Source of the DNA: Ramlibacter monticola | GTDB taxonomy: Bacteria; Pseudomonadota; Gammaproteobacteria; Burkholderiales; Burkholderiaceae_C | Direction: 5' to 3' | DNA: 64,000 nucleotides | NCBI RefSeq assembly: GCF_016722785.1 | Contig: NZ_JAEQNE010000001.1 | Coordinates: 558,001 to 622,000, forward strand | Shown here: piece by piece, positions 9,103-16,219 of the stretch | Position numbering within the stretch: position 1 is the stretch's first letter | Layout of the letters: every line of letters begins with the position of its first letter | Notes under the pieces: generated by a model | The model's database searches: none | Seen by the model: only the letters and a program-made list of their open reading frames with translations | What the model was told of the DNA's origin: nothing | Translations under genes and position numbers: made by a program

Positions 9103-10417
9103 CGCCCTCTTCGCCCAGCGGCAGCAGGGCCTGGGCCTGCGCTTCCGGCAGCGCCTCCACCACCTTCAGCGCACGCCGCATCTGCCGGGTTCGGGTGTCC
9201 GCCTTGTCCAGCGTGTCGGCCGCCTTCTGCACCTGTTCCTTGATCCGCGCCACCCATTCGCCGTAGCGCTCGAATTCGGTCTTCACCGCGCCCAGGACCT
9301 TCCAGACCTCCGAGGCCTGCTGCTCCAGCGCCAGCGTGCGGAAGCCCATGTGCAGGCTGTTCAGCATCGCCAGCAGCGTGGTCGGGCCGGCGAGGGTGAC
9401 GCGGTAGTCGCGCTGGATCTTGTCCATGAGCCCCGGGCGGCGCAGCACCTCGGCGTAGAGGCTCTCGATCGGCAGGAACAGGATCGCGAAATCGGTGGTT
9501 TCGGGCGGGCACAGGTAGTTCTCGCAGATCGCGCGCGCCTCCTCGCGGACGCGCACTTCCAGCGCGCGGCCGGCGCTTTCGATGCCGGCGGGGTCGGCGC
9601 GGTCCTGCGCCTCCAGCAGGCGCTCGTAGTCCTCGCGCGGGAACTTGGCGTCGATCGGCAGCCAGACCGGCGCGCCTTCGGCCGTGCGGCCGGGGAAGCG
9701 CACCGCGAAGTCCACCCGCTGGTTGCTGCGCGGCCGGGTCTCGACCTGCTTGCCGTACTGCTCGGGGGTCAGCACCTGCTCCAGCAGCGCCTCGAGCTGC
9801 ACCTCGCCGAACATGCCGCGCGTCTTGACGTTGGTCAGCACGCGCTGCAGGTCGCCCACGCCCTGCGCCAGCGTCTGCATCTGGCCCAGCCCGTGGTGCA
9901 CCTGCTCCAGGCGCTCGGCCACCTGGCGGAAGCTTTCGCCAAGGCGCGCCTCCAGCGTGGACTGCAGCTTCTCGTCGACCGTCCTGCGCATCTCGTCCAG
10001 CTTGGCCGCGTTGGTCTGCTGCAGGGCGGCGAGCTGCTGCTCGAGGGTCTGGCGCACTTCGGCGAGGCGACGCACGTTCGATTCGCTCAGGGCGCCCAGC
10101 TGGCTCGCCAGGGTGTCGTTGAGCGTCTTCTGCAGCAGCGCCAGCTGCTGGGCGAAGGCGTCGATCTGCGTGTTCTGGGTGCGCGTGGCCTCCCCGCCCT
10201 GCCGCACCAGCGCCTCCTGGAAGGTGGCCAGGGTCTGCAGCAGTTCGCCGCGTGTGCCGCGCGCGGTCTCGCTGATCTCGCGCCGAAGTTCGCGTTCCAG
10301 CCGCTCGCTGGCGGCCAGCAGTTCGGCCCGCCCCGTGTCGGGCGGCCGGCGCAGCAGGAGGACGAGCAGCAGGATGACGCTGGCGAACGCCAGCGCCACC
10401 AGGATCCAGAGTTCCAC
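9086..10417 (-). CDS. rmuC: DNA recombination protein RmuC
   Basis: 443-residue protein with a single N-terminal membrane anchor (WILVALAFASVILLLVLLL), a long Gln/Leu-rich coiled coil from about residue 35 to 190, and a C-terminal restriction-endonuclease-like RmuC domain. That domain contains TRGMFGEVQLEALLEQVL, RVDFAVRFPG, LPIDAKFPREDYERLL and a Val-Trp-Lys-Val-rich tail. RmuC limits inversions and recombination at short repeats. The start is GTG at 10417, which shares its first G with the TAG stop of the upstream dehydrogenase (TAGTG), a strong coupling arrangement. The downstream MFS start overlaps its end. Confidence 0.93.
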   Translation of the reverse strand: MELWILVALAFASVILLLVLLLRRPPDTGRAELLAASERLERELRREISETARGTRGELLQTLATFQEALVRQGGEATRTQNTQIDAFAQQLALLQKTLNDTLASQLGALSESNVRRLAEVRQTLEQQLAALQQTNAAKLDEMRRTVDEKLQSTLEARLGESFRQVAERLEQVHHGLGQMQTLAQGVGDLQRVLTNVKTRGMFGEVQLEALLEQVLTPEQYGKQVETRPRSNQRVDFAVRFPGRTAEGAPVWLPIDAKFPREDYERLLEAQDRADPAGIESAGRALEVRVREEARAICENYLCPPETTDFAILFLPIESLYAEVLRRPGLMDKIQRDYRVTLAGPTTLLAMLNSLHMGFRTLALEQQASEVWKVLGAVKTEFERYGEWVARIKEQVQKAADTLDKADTRTRQMRRALKVVEALPEAQAQALLPLGEEGGDEDS

Positions 10418-11400
10418 TAGGCCAGCACTTCCGCGTTCAGCGGCGTGACCGGCTTGCCGTGCACCAGGAAGCCGATCAGGTTGTCGGCGGCGAGGTCCGC
10501 CATGGCGCGCCGCGTCGGCACGGTGGCGCTGGCGATGTGCGGCGTGAGGACCACGTTGGGGACGGTCAGCAGGTCCGGGTGCACCTTGGGCTCGCCCTCG
10601 TAAACGTCCAGGCCCGCGGCCGCGATGCGCTTCTCGCGCAGGGCCTGCGCCAGCGCCGCGTCGTCGACGATGCCGCCGCGCGCCACGTTGACCAGCGTCG
10701 CCGTCGGCTTCATTTGCGCGAGCTCCGCCGCGCCGATCGCATGGTGCGATTCGGCGGAGTACGGCAGCACCAGCACCAGGTGGTCCGCTGTCTTGAGCAG
10801 TTCTTCCTTGCCCACGTAGCGGGCCTTGCAGGCGGCTTCCAGCTCGGACGCCAGGCGCGAGCGGTTGTGGTAGATCACGTTCATGCCGAAGCCGTGGGCC
10901 CCGCGCCTGGCGATGCCCTGGCCGATGCGGCCCATGCCCAGGATGCCCAGCGTGCTGCCGTGCACGTCGGCGCCGGCGAACATGTCGTAGCTCCATTGGG
11001 TCCACCGGCCGGCGCGCAGGTAATGCTCGCTCTCGGCCATGCGGCGGGCCGTGGCCATCAGCAGGGCGAAGCCGAAATCGGCGGTGGTCTCGGTCAGCAC
11101 GTCCGGCGTGTTGGTGGCCAGCACCTTGCGCGCCGTCATCGCCGGCACGTCGAAGTTGTTGAAGCCCACGGCCATGTTGGCGCAGATCTTCAGCTGCGGG
11201 CACGCCGCCAGGACTTCGGCATCGATGCGCTCGCTGCCGGTGGTGAAGGCGCCGGCCTTGTCCTTCAGGCGCGCGAGCAGTTCCTGCCTGGTGAAGACGG
11301 TGTCGGCCTGGTTGGTTTCGAGCTCGAAATGCTGTTCGAGCTTCTGCAGGGTTTCCGGGAACACGGCCCGGGCGACGAGGATGCGGGGTTGGGTGCTCAT
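10417..11400 (-). CDS. D-2-hydroxyacid dehydrogenase (glyoxylate/hydroxypyruvate reductase-like)
   Basis: 327-residue NAD(P)-dependent D-isomer-specific 2-hydroxyacid dehydrogenase, closest in style to GhrB / glyoxylate-gluconate reductases. The Rossmann motif is LGILGMGRIGQGIARRG, followed by an HNRSR segment; Arg after the second strand hints at NADPH preference. The catalytic triad is visible as Arg in NVARGGIVDD, Glu in YEGEPKVHP and His in LTPHIASAT. The ATG at 11400 overlaps the TGA of the NhaD-like gene by 4 bp, and its own stop overlaps the rmuC start. It probably reduces glyoxylate or hydroxypyruvate in the cytosol. Confidence 0.88.
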   Translation of the reverse strand: MSTQPRILVARAVFPETLQKLEQHFELETNQADTVFTRQELLARLKDKAGAFTTGSERIDAEVLAACPQLKICANMAVGFNNFDVPAMTARKVLATNTPDVLTETTADFGFALLMATARRMAESEHYLRAGRWTQWSYDMFAGADVHGSTLGILGMGRIGQGIARRGAHGFGMNVIYHNRSRLASELEAACKARYVGKEELLKTADHLVLVLPYSAESHHAIGAAELAQMKPTATLVNVARGGIVDDAALAQALREKRIAAAGLDVYEGEPKVHPDLLTVPNVVLTPHIASATVPTRRAMADLAADNLIGFLVHGKPVTPLNAEVLA

Positions 11401-12668
11401 GGTTTGGCGGGCAGGGTCTGGACGGGAGCGGGCGATTCCACCGACGGCGCGGACGGCTTGCCGGCATGCCCATCGGGGTCCCAGCCGACGACCGCCATCA
11501 GCACGGCGTAGCCGAGAACATAACCGACGGCGACGTGCCAGCCGCCGCGCAGCCAGGAGAGCACGGAGCGGCCCTGGGGGTACATGTTGCACAGGGCCAC
11601 GCCGGCGGAGGAGCCGAACCAGATCATGGAGCCGCCGAAGCCCACCGCGTAGGCGAGGAAGCCCCAGTCGTAGCCGCCCTGGCGCAGCGCCAGGGCCGTG
11701 AGCGGGATGTTGTCGAACACCGCGCTCACGAAGCCCAGGCCGAAGGCGGTGCTCCACGAGGCCGCCGGCAGCGCCTTCACCGGCATCATGGCGGCGCACA
11801 TGACGAGCGACAGCAGGAAGATGCTGCCGCGCAGCGCGCCGGGCAGCAGGCTCCAGGTGGGACGGCGCAGGGGCACGGTGAGCAGCAGCGCGACCCACAC
11901 GGCGAGGCCGATCATGGGCCAGTCGGTGAGCAGCTGCGGATTCCTCAGGTTCAGGAAGATGTTGGTGGCGATCGCCAGCGCGAGCATGAACACGACGACG
12001 CCGAGGCGGCCGTAGTCGAGCCGCACCTCGCCGGGGTTGTCCTTCATGATCGGCTGGAAGGCCTGCTGCTGCCGGGCGGCGATGACGCCGAAGAACAGCA
12101 CGGCGACGGACGCGCCGGCATAGGCCTCGAACACCTGGCCGGGCCGCACGCCGGCGATCCACATCATCGTGGTGGTGGTGTCGCCGACCACGCTGCCGGC
12201 GCCGCCGGCGTTGCTCGCGGCCACGATCGCGGCCAGGAATCCGATGTGCACCCGGCCCTTGTACAGCACGTGGGCCATCGCGCCGCCGATCATCGCCGCG
12301 GCGATGTTGTCCAGGAAGCTGGAGATCACCGCGATCATCACCAGCAGCACGAAACCACCCTTCCAGTCGTCCGGCAGGAACCGCGGCAGCAGGTCGGTGG
12401 CGTGGCTGCGCTCGAAGTGGTCCGCCAGCAGCGCGAACCCGAGGAGAAGGCCCAGCAGGTTGCCCAGCGTCACCCATTCATGGTGCAGCAGTTGGGTGAG
12501 GCCGGCCACGCCGGGCGTGCCGTTGAAGTCGCCGAACAGGATCTTGTAGACCGCGATGGCGACCATGCCCCAGAACGCCACGCGCAGGGTGTGGTGGTGG
12601 AACACCGCGACGCCCAGCAGGACGAGCGCGAAGAGGATGAAGTCCAGGGGAATGCCAGCCACGGTCAC
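11397..12668 (-). CDS. NhaD-type sodium:proton antiporter (SLC13/ArsB-NhaD superfamily)
   Basis: 423-residue inner-membrane protein with about 11-12 helices. The block SNAGGAGSVVGDTTTTMMW is the typical NhaD signature, and a second half-repeat contains FVSAVFDNIPLTALAL with another conserved Asp-Asn pair (a first copy is SSFLDNIAAAM). These features separate it from citrate/dicarboxylate members of the same superfamily. The C-terminus is a soluble Pro/Ser tail. The start is GTG 12668 with GGAG eight bases upstream. It heads the overlapping run NhaD-like, 2-hydroxyacid dehydrogenase, rmuC and MFS. A role in Na+/pH homeostasis is inferred from family only. Confidence 0.82.
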   Translation of the reverse strand: MTVAGIPLDFILFALVLLGVAVFHHHTLRVAFWGMVAIAVYKILFGDFNGTPGVAGLTQLLHHEWVTLGNLLGLLLGFALLADHFERSHATDLLPRFLPDDWKGGFVLLVMIAVISSFLDNIAAAMIGGAMAHVLYKGRVHIGFLAAIVAASNAGGAGSVVGDTTTTMMWIAGVRPGQVFEAYAGASVAVLFFGVIAARQQQAFQPIMKDNPGEVRLDYGRLGVVVFMLALAIATNIFLNLRNPQLLTDWPMIGLAVWVALLLTVPLRRPTWSLLPGALRGSIFLLSLVMCAAMMPVKALPAASWSTAFGLGFVSAVFDNIPLTALALRQGGYDWGFLAYAVGFGGSMIWFGSSAGVALCNMYPQGRSVLSWLRGGWHVAVGYVLGYAVLMAVVGWDPDGHAGKPSAPSVESPAPVQTLPAKP

Positions 12669-12808
12669 GAATGCGTCTCCAGTTTTCTTGTTCGGGCGAA
12701 GGGGCGATTATCACGGGAGCCCGGCCGTATGCGCCCCCGGGAAAGCGTCGGCGCGGGAGTACGGCGGCTGGCCTGCGCCCTACCCTTGCAGGAAGCTGAA
12801 CGACCCGA

Positions 12809-13246
12809 TCAGCGCAACGCGTCCAGCACTTCCCGCAGGCGTCGCGGCAGCGCCGTCGGCCGGCGCGTGTCGCGGTCCACGTACACGTGCACGAAATGGC
12901 CCTTGGCCACGGTGAGCGGCTCGCCGGCGAGGAACAGGCCGACCTCGTAGCGCACGCTGGAACTGCCGATGTGCGCGACCCGCAGCCCCCCTTCCACCAC
13001 CTGCGGGAATGCGACCGGCGCGAAGTAGTTGCACTGCGTCTCGATCACCAGGCCGATCGTCTCGCCGCGGTGGATGTCGAGCGCGCCCTGCTCGATCAGG
13101 TGTGCGTTCACGACCGTGTCGAACCAGCTGTAGTAGACGACGTTGTTGACGTGGCCATAGGCGTCGTTGTCCATCCAGCGGGTGCCGATGGTGCGGAAGG
13201 CCTTGTAGGCAGCACGTCCCTCGGGCTGCGGCTTGGCGGTGCTCAT
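12809..13246 (-). CDS. Acyl-CoA thioesterase (YbgC/4HBT hotdog fold)
   Basis: 145-residue single hotdog-domain protein. The 4-hydroxybenzoyl-CoA thioesterase-type active site is RWMDNDAYGHVNNVVY near residue 23, where the Asp in D-x-x-G-H-V-N is the catalytic residue. The rest (NYFAPVAFPQVVEGGLRVAHIG, SVRYEVGLF) follows the family strand pattern. It likely hydrolyses acyl-CoA or aromatic acyl-CoA esters in the cytosol. Its ATG overlaps the stop of the upstream histone-deacetylase-like gene by 4 bp (ATGA), so the two are coupled. Annotated relatives are often called 'thioesterase family protein' with no known substrate. Confidence 0.88.
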   Translation of the reverse strand: MSTAKPQPEGRAAYKAFRTIGTRWMDNDAYGHVNNVVYYSWFDTVVNAHLIEQGALDIHRGETIGLVIETQCNYFAPVAFPQVVEGGLRVAHIGSSSVRYEVGLFLAGEPLTVAKGHFVHVYVDRDTRRPTALPRRLREVLDALR

Positions 13247-14160
13247 CGCGCGCGATTGTGCCAGCGGCGGGCATAGGCCAGCGCCGCGGAGAAGGTGTTG
13301 ACCTGCGCCTGCACCGTGTCCTCGATGCGGTGACCGTAGCCGCCCGCCATGGCGAAGGCGAGCGGCACGCCGCGCTGCCAGGCCCAGTCGAACACGCGGC
13401 GGTCGCGCGCCTCCAGACCGTCCCAGGTGAGCTTGAGCCGTCCGAGGCGATCGCCCTCGTGCGGGTCGGCGCCGGCGAGGTAGATCACGAGGTCCGGGTC
13501 GAAGCGGTGGGCGAGCTCGTCGAGCGCGACATCCAGCGCGTGCAGGTAGGCCTCGTCGCCGGTGCCGTCCGGCAGGTCCACGTCGAGATCCCCCGGTTCC
13601 TTGCGGAAGGGGAAGTTCTTCTGGCCGTGCATCGACAGCGTGAAGACGCTGGGGTCGTGGCGGAAGATGTGGGCGGTGCCGTTGCCCTGGTGGACGTCGA
13701 GGTCGACGATCGCGACCTTCATCCCGCGCCGCGCCTCGGCCTGCATCAGCCGCGCGGCCACCGCGGCATCGTTGAACACGCAGAAGCCGCCGCCCCGGTC
13801 GGGATAGGCGTGGTGCGTGCCCCCGGCGATGTTGGCGGCGATGCCCTCGCGCAAGGCCGTGCGGCAGGCCGCGATGGTGGCGCCGACCGAGCGGCGGGCC
13901 CGTTCCGCCATCGCTTCGCTCCAGGGAAAGCCGATTTCGCGCAGGATCCTGGCGTCCACCGAGCCGTCGCTGATCGCCTGGATGTAGTGCGGCGCGTGGA
14001 CCAGGGCCAGCTGGCCGTCGCTGGCCGGTTCGGCTTGCGCCAGGTGGATTTCCGGCAGCTCCGCCGACAGGCGGTCGCGCAGCAGCCGGTACTTGCCCAT
14101 GGGAAAACGGTGCCCGGGCGGCAGGGGCAGTACGAACTGGGTCGCATAGTAGGCCTGCAT
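13243..14160 (-). CDS. Histone deacetylase / acetylpolyamine amidohydrolase family protein
   Basis: 305-residue zinc hydrolase of the HDAC superfamily. Visible metal and active-site motifs are the His pair in GGTHHAYPDRGGGF, the D-x-H zinc ligands in VDLDVHQGNGTAH and the later Asp in LAGADPHEGDRLG, followed by MAGGYG. Bacterial members deacetylate small amines, acetoin-related compounds or unknown targets. ATG 14160 (MQAYYATQFVLPLPPGH) was chosen because family members begin with a short YYxxxFVLPLPxGHRFPM segment; the open frame upstream is not conserved in character. It is coupled to the thioesterase gene by an ATGA overlap and is divergent from phaP. Confidence 0.88.
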   Translation of the reverse strand: MQAYYATQFVLPLPPGHRFPMGKYRLLRDRLSAELPEIHLAQAEPASDGQLALVHAPHYIQAISDGSVDARILREIGFPWSEAMAERARRSVGATIAACRTALREGIAANIAGGTHHAYPDRGGGFCVFNDAAVAARLMQAEARRGMKVAIVDLDVHQGNGTAHIFRHDPSVFTLSMHGQKNFPFRKEPGDLDVDLPDGTGDEAYLHALDVALDELAHRFDPDLVIYLAGADPHEGDRLGRLKLTWDGLEARDRRVFDWAWQRGVPLAFAMAGGYGHRIEDTVQAQVNTFSAALAYARRWHNRAR

Positions 14161-14217
14161 GGCCCCATTGTCCGGGCGCCGTACGGCCGGGCTGGGTGTT
14201 AGGGGAGCGTCTCTATT

Positions 14218-14231
14218 TTGCTGCATCGCAA
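14218..14231. promoter_or_regulatory. Inverted repeat upstream of phaP, candidate PhaR-type operator
   Basis: TTGC and GCAA arms flank a 6-bp centre, 12 bp upstream of the phaP -35 box, which itself contains another TTGCAA. TGC/GCA-rich sites are bound by the PHA repressor PhaR upstream of phasin genes in related bacteria; assignment here is inference. Confidence 0.35.
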
Positions 14232-14242
14232 CAAAAAAGCGC

Positions 14243-14270
14243 TTGCAATGCGCGGAGCGAACCCTATACT
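14243..14270 (+). promoter_or_regulatory. Sigma70-type promoter of phaP
   Basis: TTGCAA at 14243-14248 and TATACT at 14265-14270 with a 16-bp spacer, 85 bp before the phaP start. It is one of the best promoter matches in this very GC-rich window, and the surrounding 60 bp are noticeably AT-richer. Confidence 0.6.
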
Positions 14271-14354
14271 TCTTTCCATGCTGCACTGCACCATCGGTGA
14301 GACGCAGACGAAGAAGCCCACCTCAACCCCTTTATTGACCCGGAGAATCCATCC

Positions 14355-14903
14355 ATGCTGACCGCTGAGCAACTGCTGGCCGCCCAGAAGGCGAACGTCG
14401 AAACCCTGTTCGGCCTGACCACCAAGGCCTTCGAAGGCGTCGAGAAGCTCGTCGAGCTGAACCTCACCGCCTCCCGCGCCGCCCTGGTCGAGGCCGCCGA
14501 GACCGCGCAGTCCGTGATGAACGTGAAGGACGCCCAGGAACTGCTGGCCCTGCAAGCCGCCCTGTTCCAGCCCCTGGCCGAGAAGACCGCCGCCTACAGC
14601 CGTCACCTGTACGACATCACCTCCTCCACCGGCGCCGAGTTCGGCAAGGCCATGGAAGGCCAGGTCGCCGAAGCCCAGAAGAAGTTCCTGGCCGTGGTCG
14701 ACAACGCCGCCAAGAACGCCCCCGCTGGCTCCGAGACGGCCGTCGCCGTGTTCAAGAGCGCTGTTGCCGCCGGCAACAACGCCCTGGAGTCGGTGCAGAA
14801 GGCCGTGAAGCAGGCCGCCGACGTCGCCGAAGCCAACTTCAACGCCGTGGCCAACACGGCGGTGAACGCCAGCAAGGCCGCCCCCAAGGCCAAGCGCGCC
14901 TGA
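14355..14903 (+). CDS. phaP: Phasin family protein (PHA granule surface protein)
   Basis: 182-residue amphipathic helical protein of the TIGR01841 / Phasin_2 type that coats polyhydroxyalkanoate granules and controls their size and number. It starts [20 protein letters not shown] and is dominated by Ala, Glu, Lys and Val in long helices, with a Lys/Ala-rich tail ([11 protein letters not shown]). There is no signal peptide. The ribosome-binding site CGGAGA precedes ATG 14355 by about ten bases. The codon use is strongly biased to major codons, consistent with high expression. A good promoter and candidate operator lie upstream, and a triple terminator array lies downstream. Confidence 0.93.
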   Translation: MLTAEQLLAAQKANVETLFGLTTKAFEGVEKLVELNLTASRAALVEAAETAQSVMNVKDAQELLALQAALFQPLAEKTAAYSRHLYDITSSTGAEFGKAMEGQVAEAQKKFLAVVDNAAKNAPAGSETAVAVFKSAVAAGNNALESVQKAVKQAADVAEANFNAVANTAVNASKAAPKAKRA

Positions 14904-15057
14904 GCATCCTGAATTGAGCATTCCTGACGCCGTTTTTCTGGATCAGGAACTCTACGATTAGGATGACGTCTATCGGACACTGATTGCCCGATAGCGCCCA
15001 TCCCAAAGGTTGTCTCCTCGGGTCCTTTCGACACCTCACAGGTTCAGGGATCCATTA
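14904..15057 (+). other. phaP 3' untranslated region with two hairpins, no gene seen
   Basis: AT-richer non-coding DNA between phaP and the terminator array. TTCCTGA at 14921-14927 pairs with TCAGGAA at 14943-14949, and CTATCGG at 14970-14976 pairs with CCGATAG at 14988-14994. Neither is followed by a T-run, so they are more likely to stabilise the transcript end than to terminate. I see no open frame with a ribosome-binding site. Confidence 0.5.
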
Positions 15058-15085
15058 GCCCCAGTCGCAAGACTGGGGCTTTTTT
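15058..15085 (+). terminator. Terminator 1 of tandem array
   Basis: A 9-bp perfect stem (GCCCCAGTC/GACTGGGGC) with a GCAA tetraloop and six T residues. First stop signal for phaP transcription. Confidence 0.9.
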
Positions 15086-15123
15086 CATTGCGCCCCCCGG
15101 GGCGACGGAGCGCAGCGACGCTC

Positions 15124-15151
15124 GCCCCAGTCGCAAGACTGGGGCTTTTTT
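15124..15151 (+). terminator. Terminator 2 of tandem array
   Basis: Exact copy of the first hairpin, with the same 9-bp stem, GCAA loop and six T residues. Confidence 0.88.
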
Positions 15152-15188
15152 CATTGCGCCCCCCGGGCGACGGAGCGCAGCGACGCTC

Positions 15189-15216
15189 GCCCCAGTCCCA
15201 AGACTGGGGCTTCTTT
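15189..15216 (+). terminator. Terminator 3 of tandem array (degenerate)
   Basis: Same 9-bp stem with loop CCAA; the T-run is broken by a C (TTCTTT), so it is expected to be weaker. It lies 9 bp from the stop of the convergent patatin gene, which has no T-run on its own strand. Confidence 0.7.
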
Positions 15217-15225
15217 CATTCCCCC

Positions 15226-16173
15226 TCAGGGCGCATGCGCCTTCGCTTCCATCGCGGCGCGCAGTTGCGGCAGGGCCGCCTGCATCGCCGCCCGGCCGGC
15301 GTCAATCGCCCGGCGCTTGCCGGTGAAGTCGCCGCTGCTCATCCCGCGCAGCGCCGGACGCACGACCACCTCGGCATCCCGCAGCTCCCAGGCGTTGATG
15401 CTCTTGCCCATGATCGCGAAGGTCTGCAGCAGGATCTGCACCGTGTCGCCCGAGGGATTGCCTTCGGGCGCGCTGGAGATGTCCACCGCGATCACCAGTT
15501 CCGCGCCCATCTGCCGCGCATAGCGCACGGGCACCGGCGAGACCAGGCCGCCGTCCACGTACTCCTGCGCGCCGATCCGGACCGGCAGGAACAGAGCCGG
15601 CACGGCGCTCGAGGCGCGCACCGCCGTGCCGGTGTCGCCGCGCCGGAACAGGACGCCCTGCCCCGTGTTCAGGTCGGTCGCCACGATCCCCAGGGGCAGC
15701 GGCATGTTTTCGATCAGCCGGTTCGCCACCTGCGTGTTGACGTAGCGGGCCAGGGCCTCGCCGCGCAGCAGCCCGCGGTTGAAGATGGGCAGCGTCCAGT
15801 CCGCGAACGCGGCTTCGTCCATGGCCATGGCGGCCGCCTCCAGCTGCCTGCCGTTGCGCCCGCTCGCATAGAGCGCGGCGACCAGGCTGCCCGCCGACGT
15901 GCCCACCACCAGGTCGAGCTTGATCCCGGCCTCCTCCAGCACCTCGATGACGCCGACGTGGGCGAAGCCCCGGGCGGCGCCCCCGCCCAGCGCCAGCCCG
16001 ACCCGCGGCGGCACCTTCTGCACGGCCGGTGCGGGCGCCGGCGCCACAGGGGCCTCCGGCGCCGGCTTGGGGGCGGTCGCGCAACCGGCGAGCGCCGCCA
16101 CCACCAGGCTCCATTTGAGCCAGATCAAGCTTGTCTTCAATTTAGTGCGAATGATTCGCGTTTGACTTATCAT
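15226..16173 (-). CDS. Patatin-like phospholipase lipoprotein (RssA-like)
   Basis: 315-residue patatin-family serine lipase. It has the oxyanion loop GLALGGGAARGFAHVGVI, the nucleophile elbow GTSAG and the catalytic Asp in DGGLVSPVPV. The N-terminus is a lipoprotein signal with lipobox AALAGC, followed by a Pro/Ala linker, so the mature protein should be membrane-anchored on the periplasmic side. Probable hydrolysis of phospholipids or lysolipids; no substrate can be named. The start is uncertain: ATG 16173 gives Cys at residue 31, while TTG 16140 gives a more usual 19-residue signal and leaves the candidate Fur box outside the coding sequence. Neither has a strong ribosome-binding site. Confidence 0.85.
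   Translation of the reverse strand: MISQTRIIRTKLKTSLIWLKWSLVVAALAGCATAPKPAPEAPVAPAPAPAVQKVPPRVGLALGGGAARGFAHVGVIEVLEEAGIKLDLVVGTSAGSLVAALYASGRNGRQLEAAAMAMDEAAFADWTLPIFNRGLLRGEALARYVNTQVANRLIENMPLPLGIVATDLNTGQGVLFRRGDTGTAVRASSAVPALFLPVRIGAQEYVDGGLVSPVPVRYARQMGAELVIAVDISSAPEGNPSGDTVQILLQTFAIMGKSINAWELRDAEVVVRPALRGMSSGDFTGKRRAIDAGRAAMQAALPQLRAAMEAKAHAP
16146..16160. promoter_or_regulatory. Candidate Fur box (7-1-7 inverted repeat)
   Basis: TGCGAAT-G-ATTCGCG is an almost perfect 7-1-7 inverted repeat sharing the TG..AAT-n-ATT core of Fur sites. It lies 60 bp upstream of a ferric-iron receptor gene, next to a possible -35 (TTGACT at 16162-16167). Iron control is inferred. Confidence 0.5.
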
Positions 16174-16219
16174 CGGTCCAACAGTAACCCAGGGACGTCC
16201 CTCGAAAGGAACAACGATC

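Larger units (their letters stand above)
15058..15216. repeat. Tandem repeat of about 66 bp carrying three terminators
   Basis: Units begin at 15058, 15124 and 15189. The first two are nearly identical over 66 and 65 bp; each contains the terminator followed by a spacer with a CGCCCC/GGGGCG palindrome and the string GGAGCGCAGCGACGCTCG. The second spacer has lost one G. The third unit is cut after its hairpin and differs in the loop (CCAA for GCAA) and T-run. This looks like recent segmental duplication of a terminator. Confidence 0.92.
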
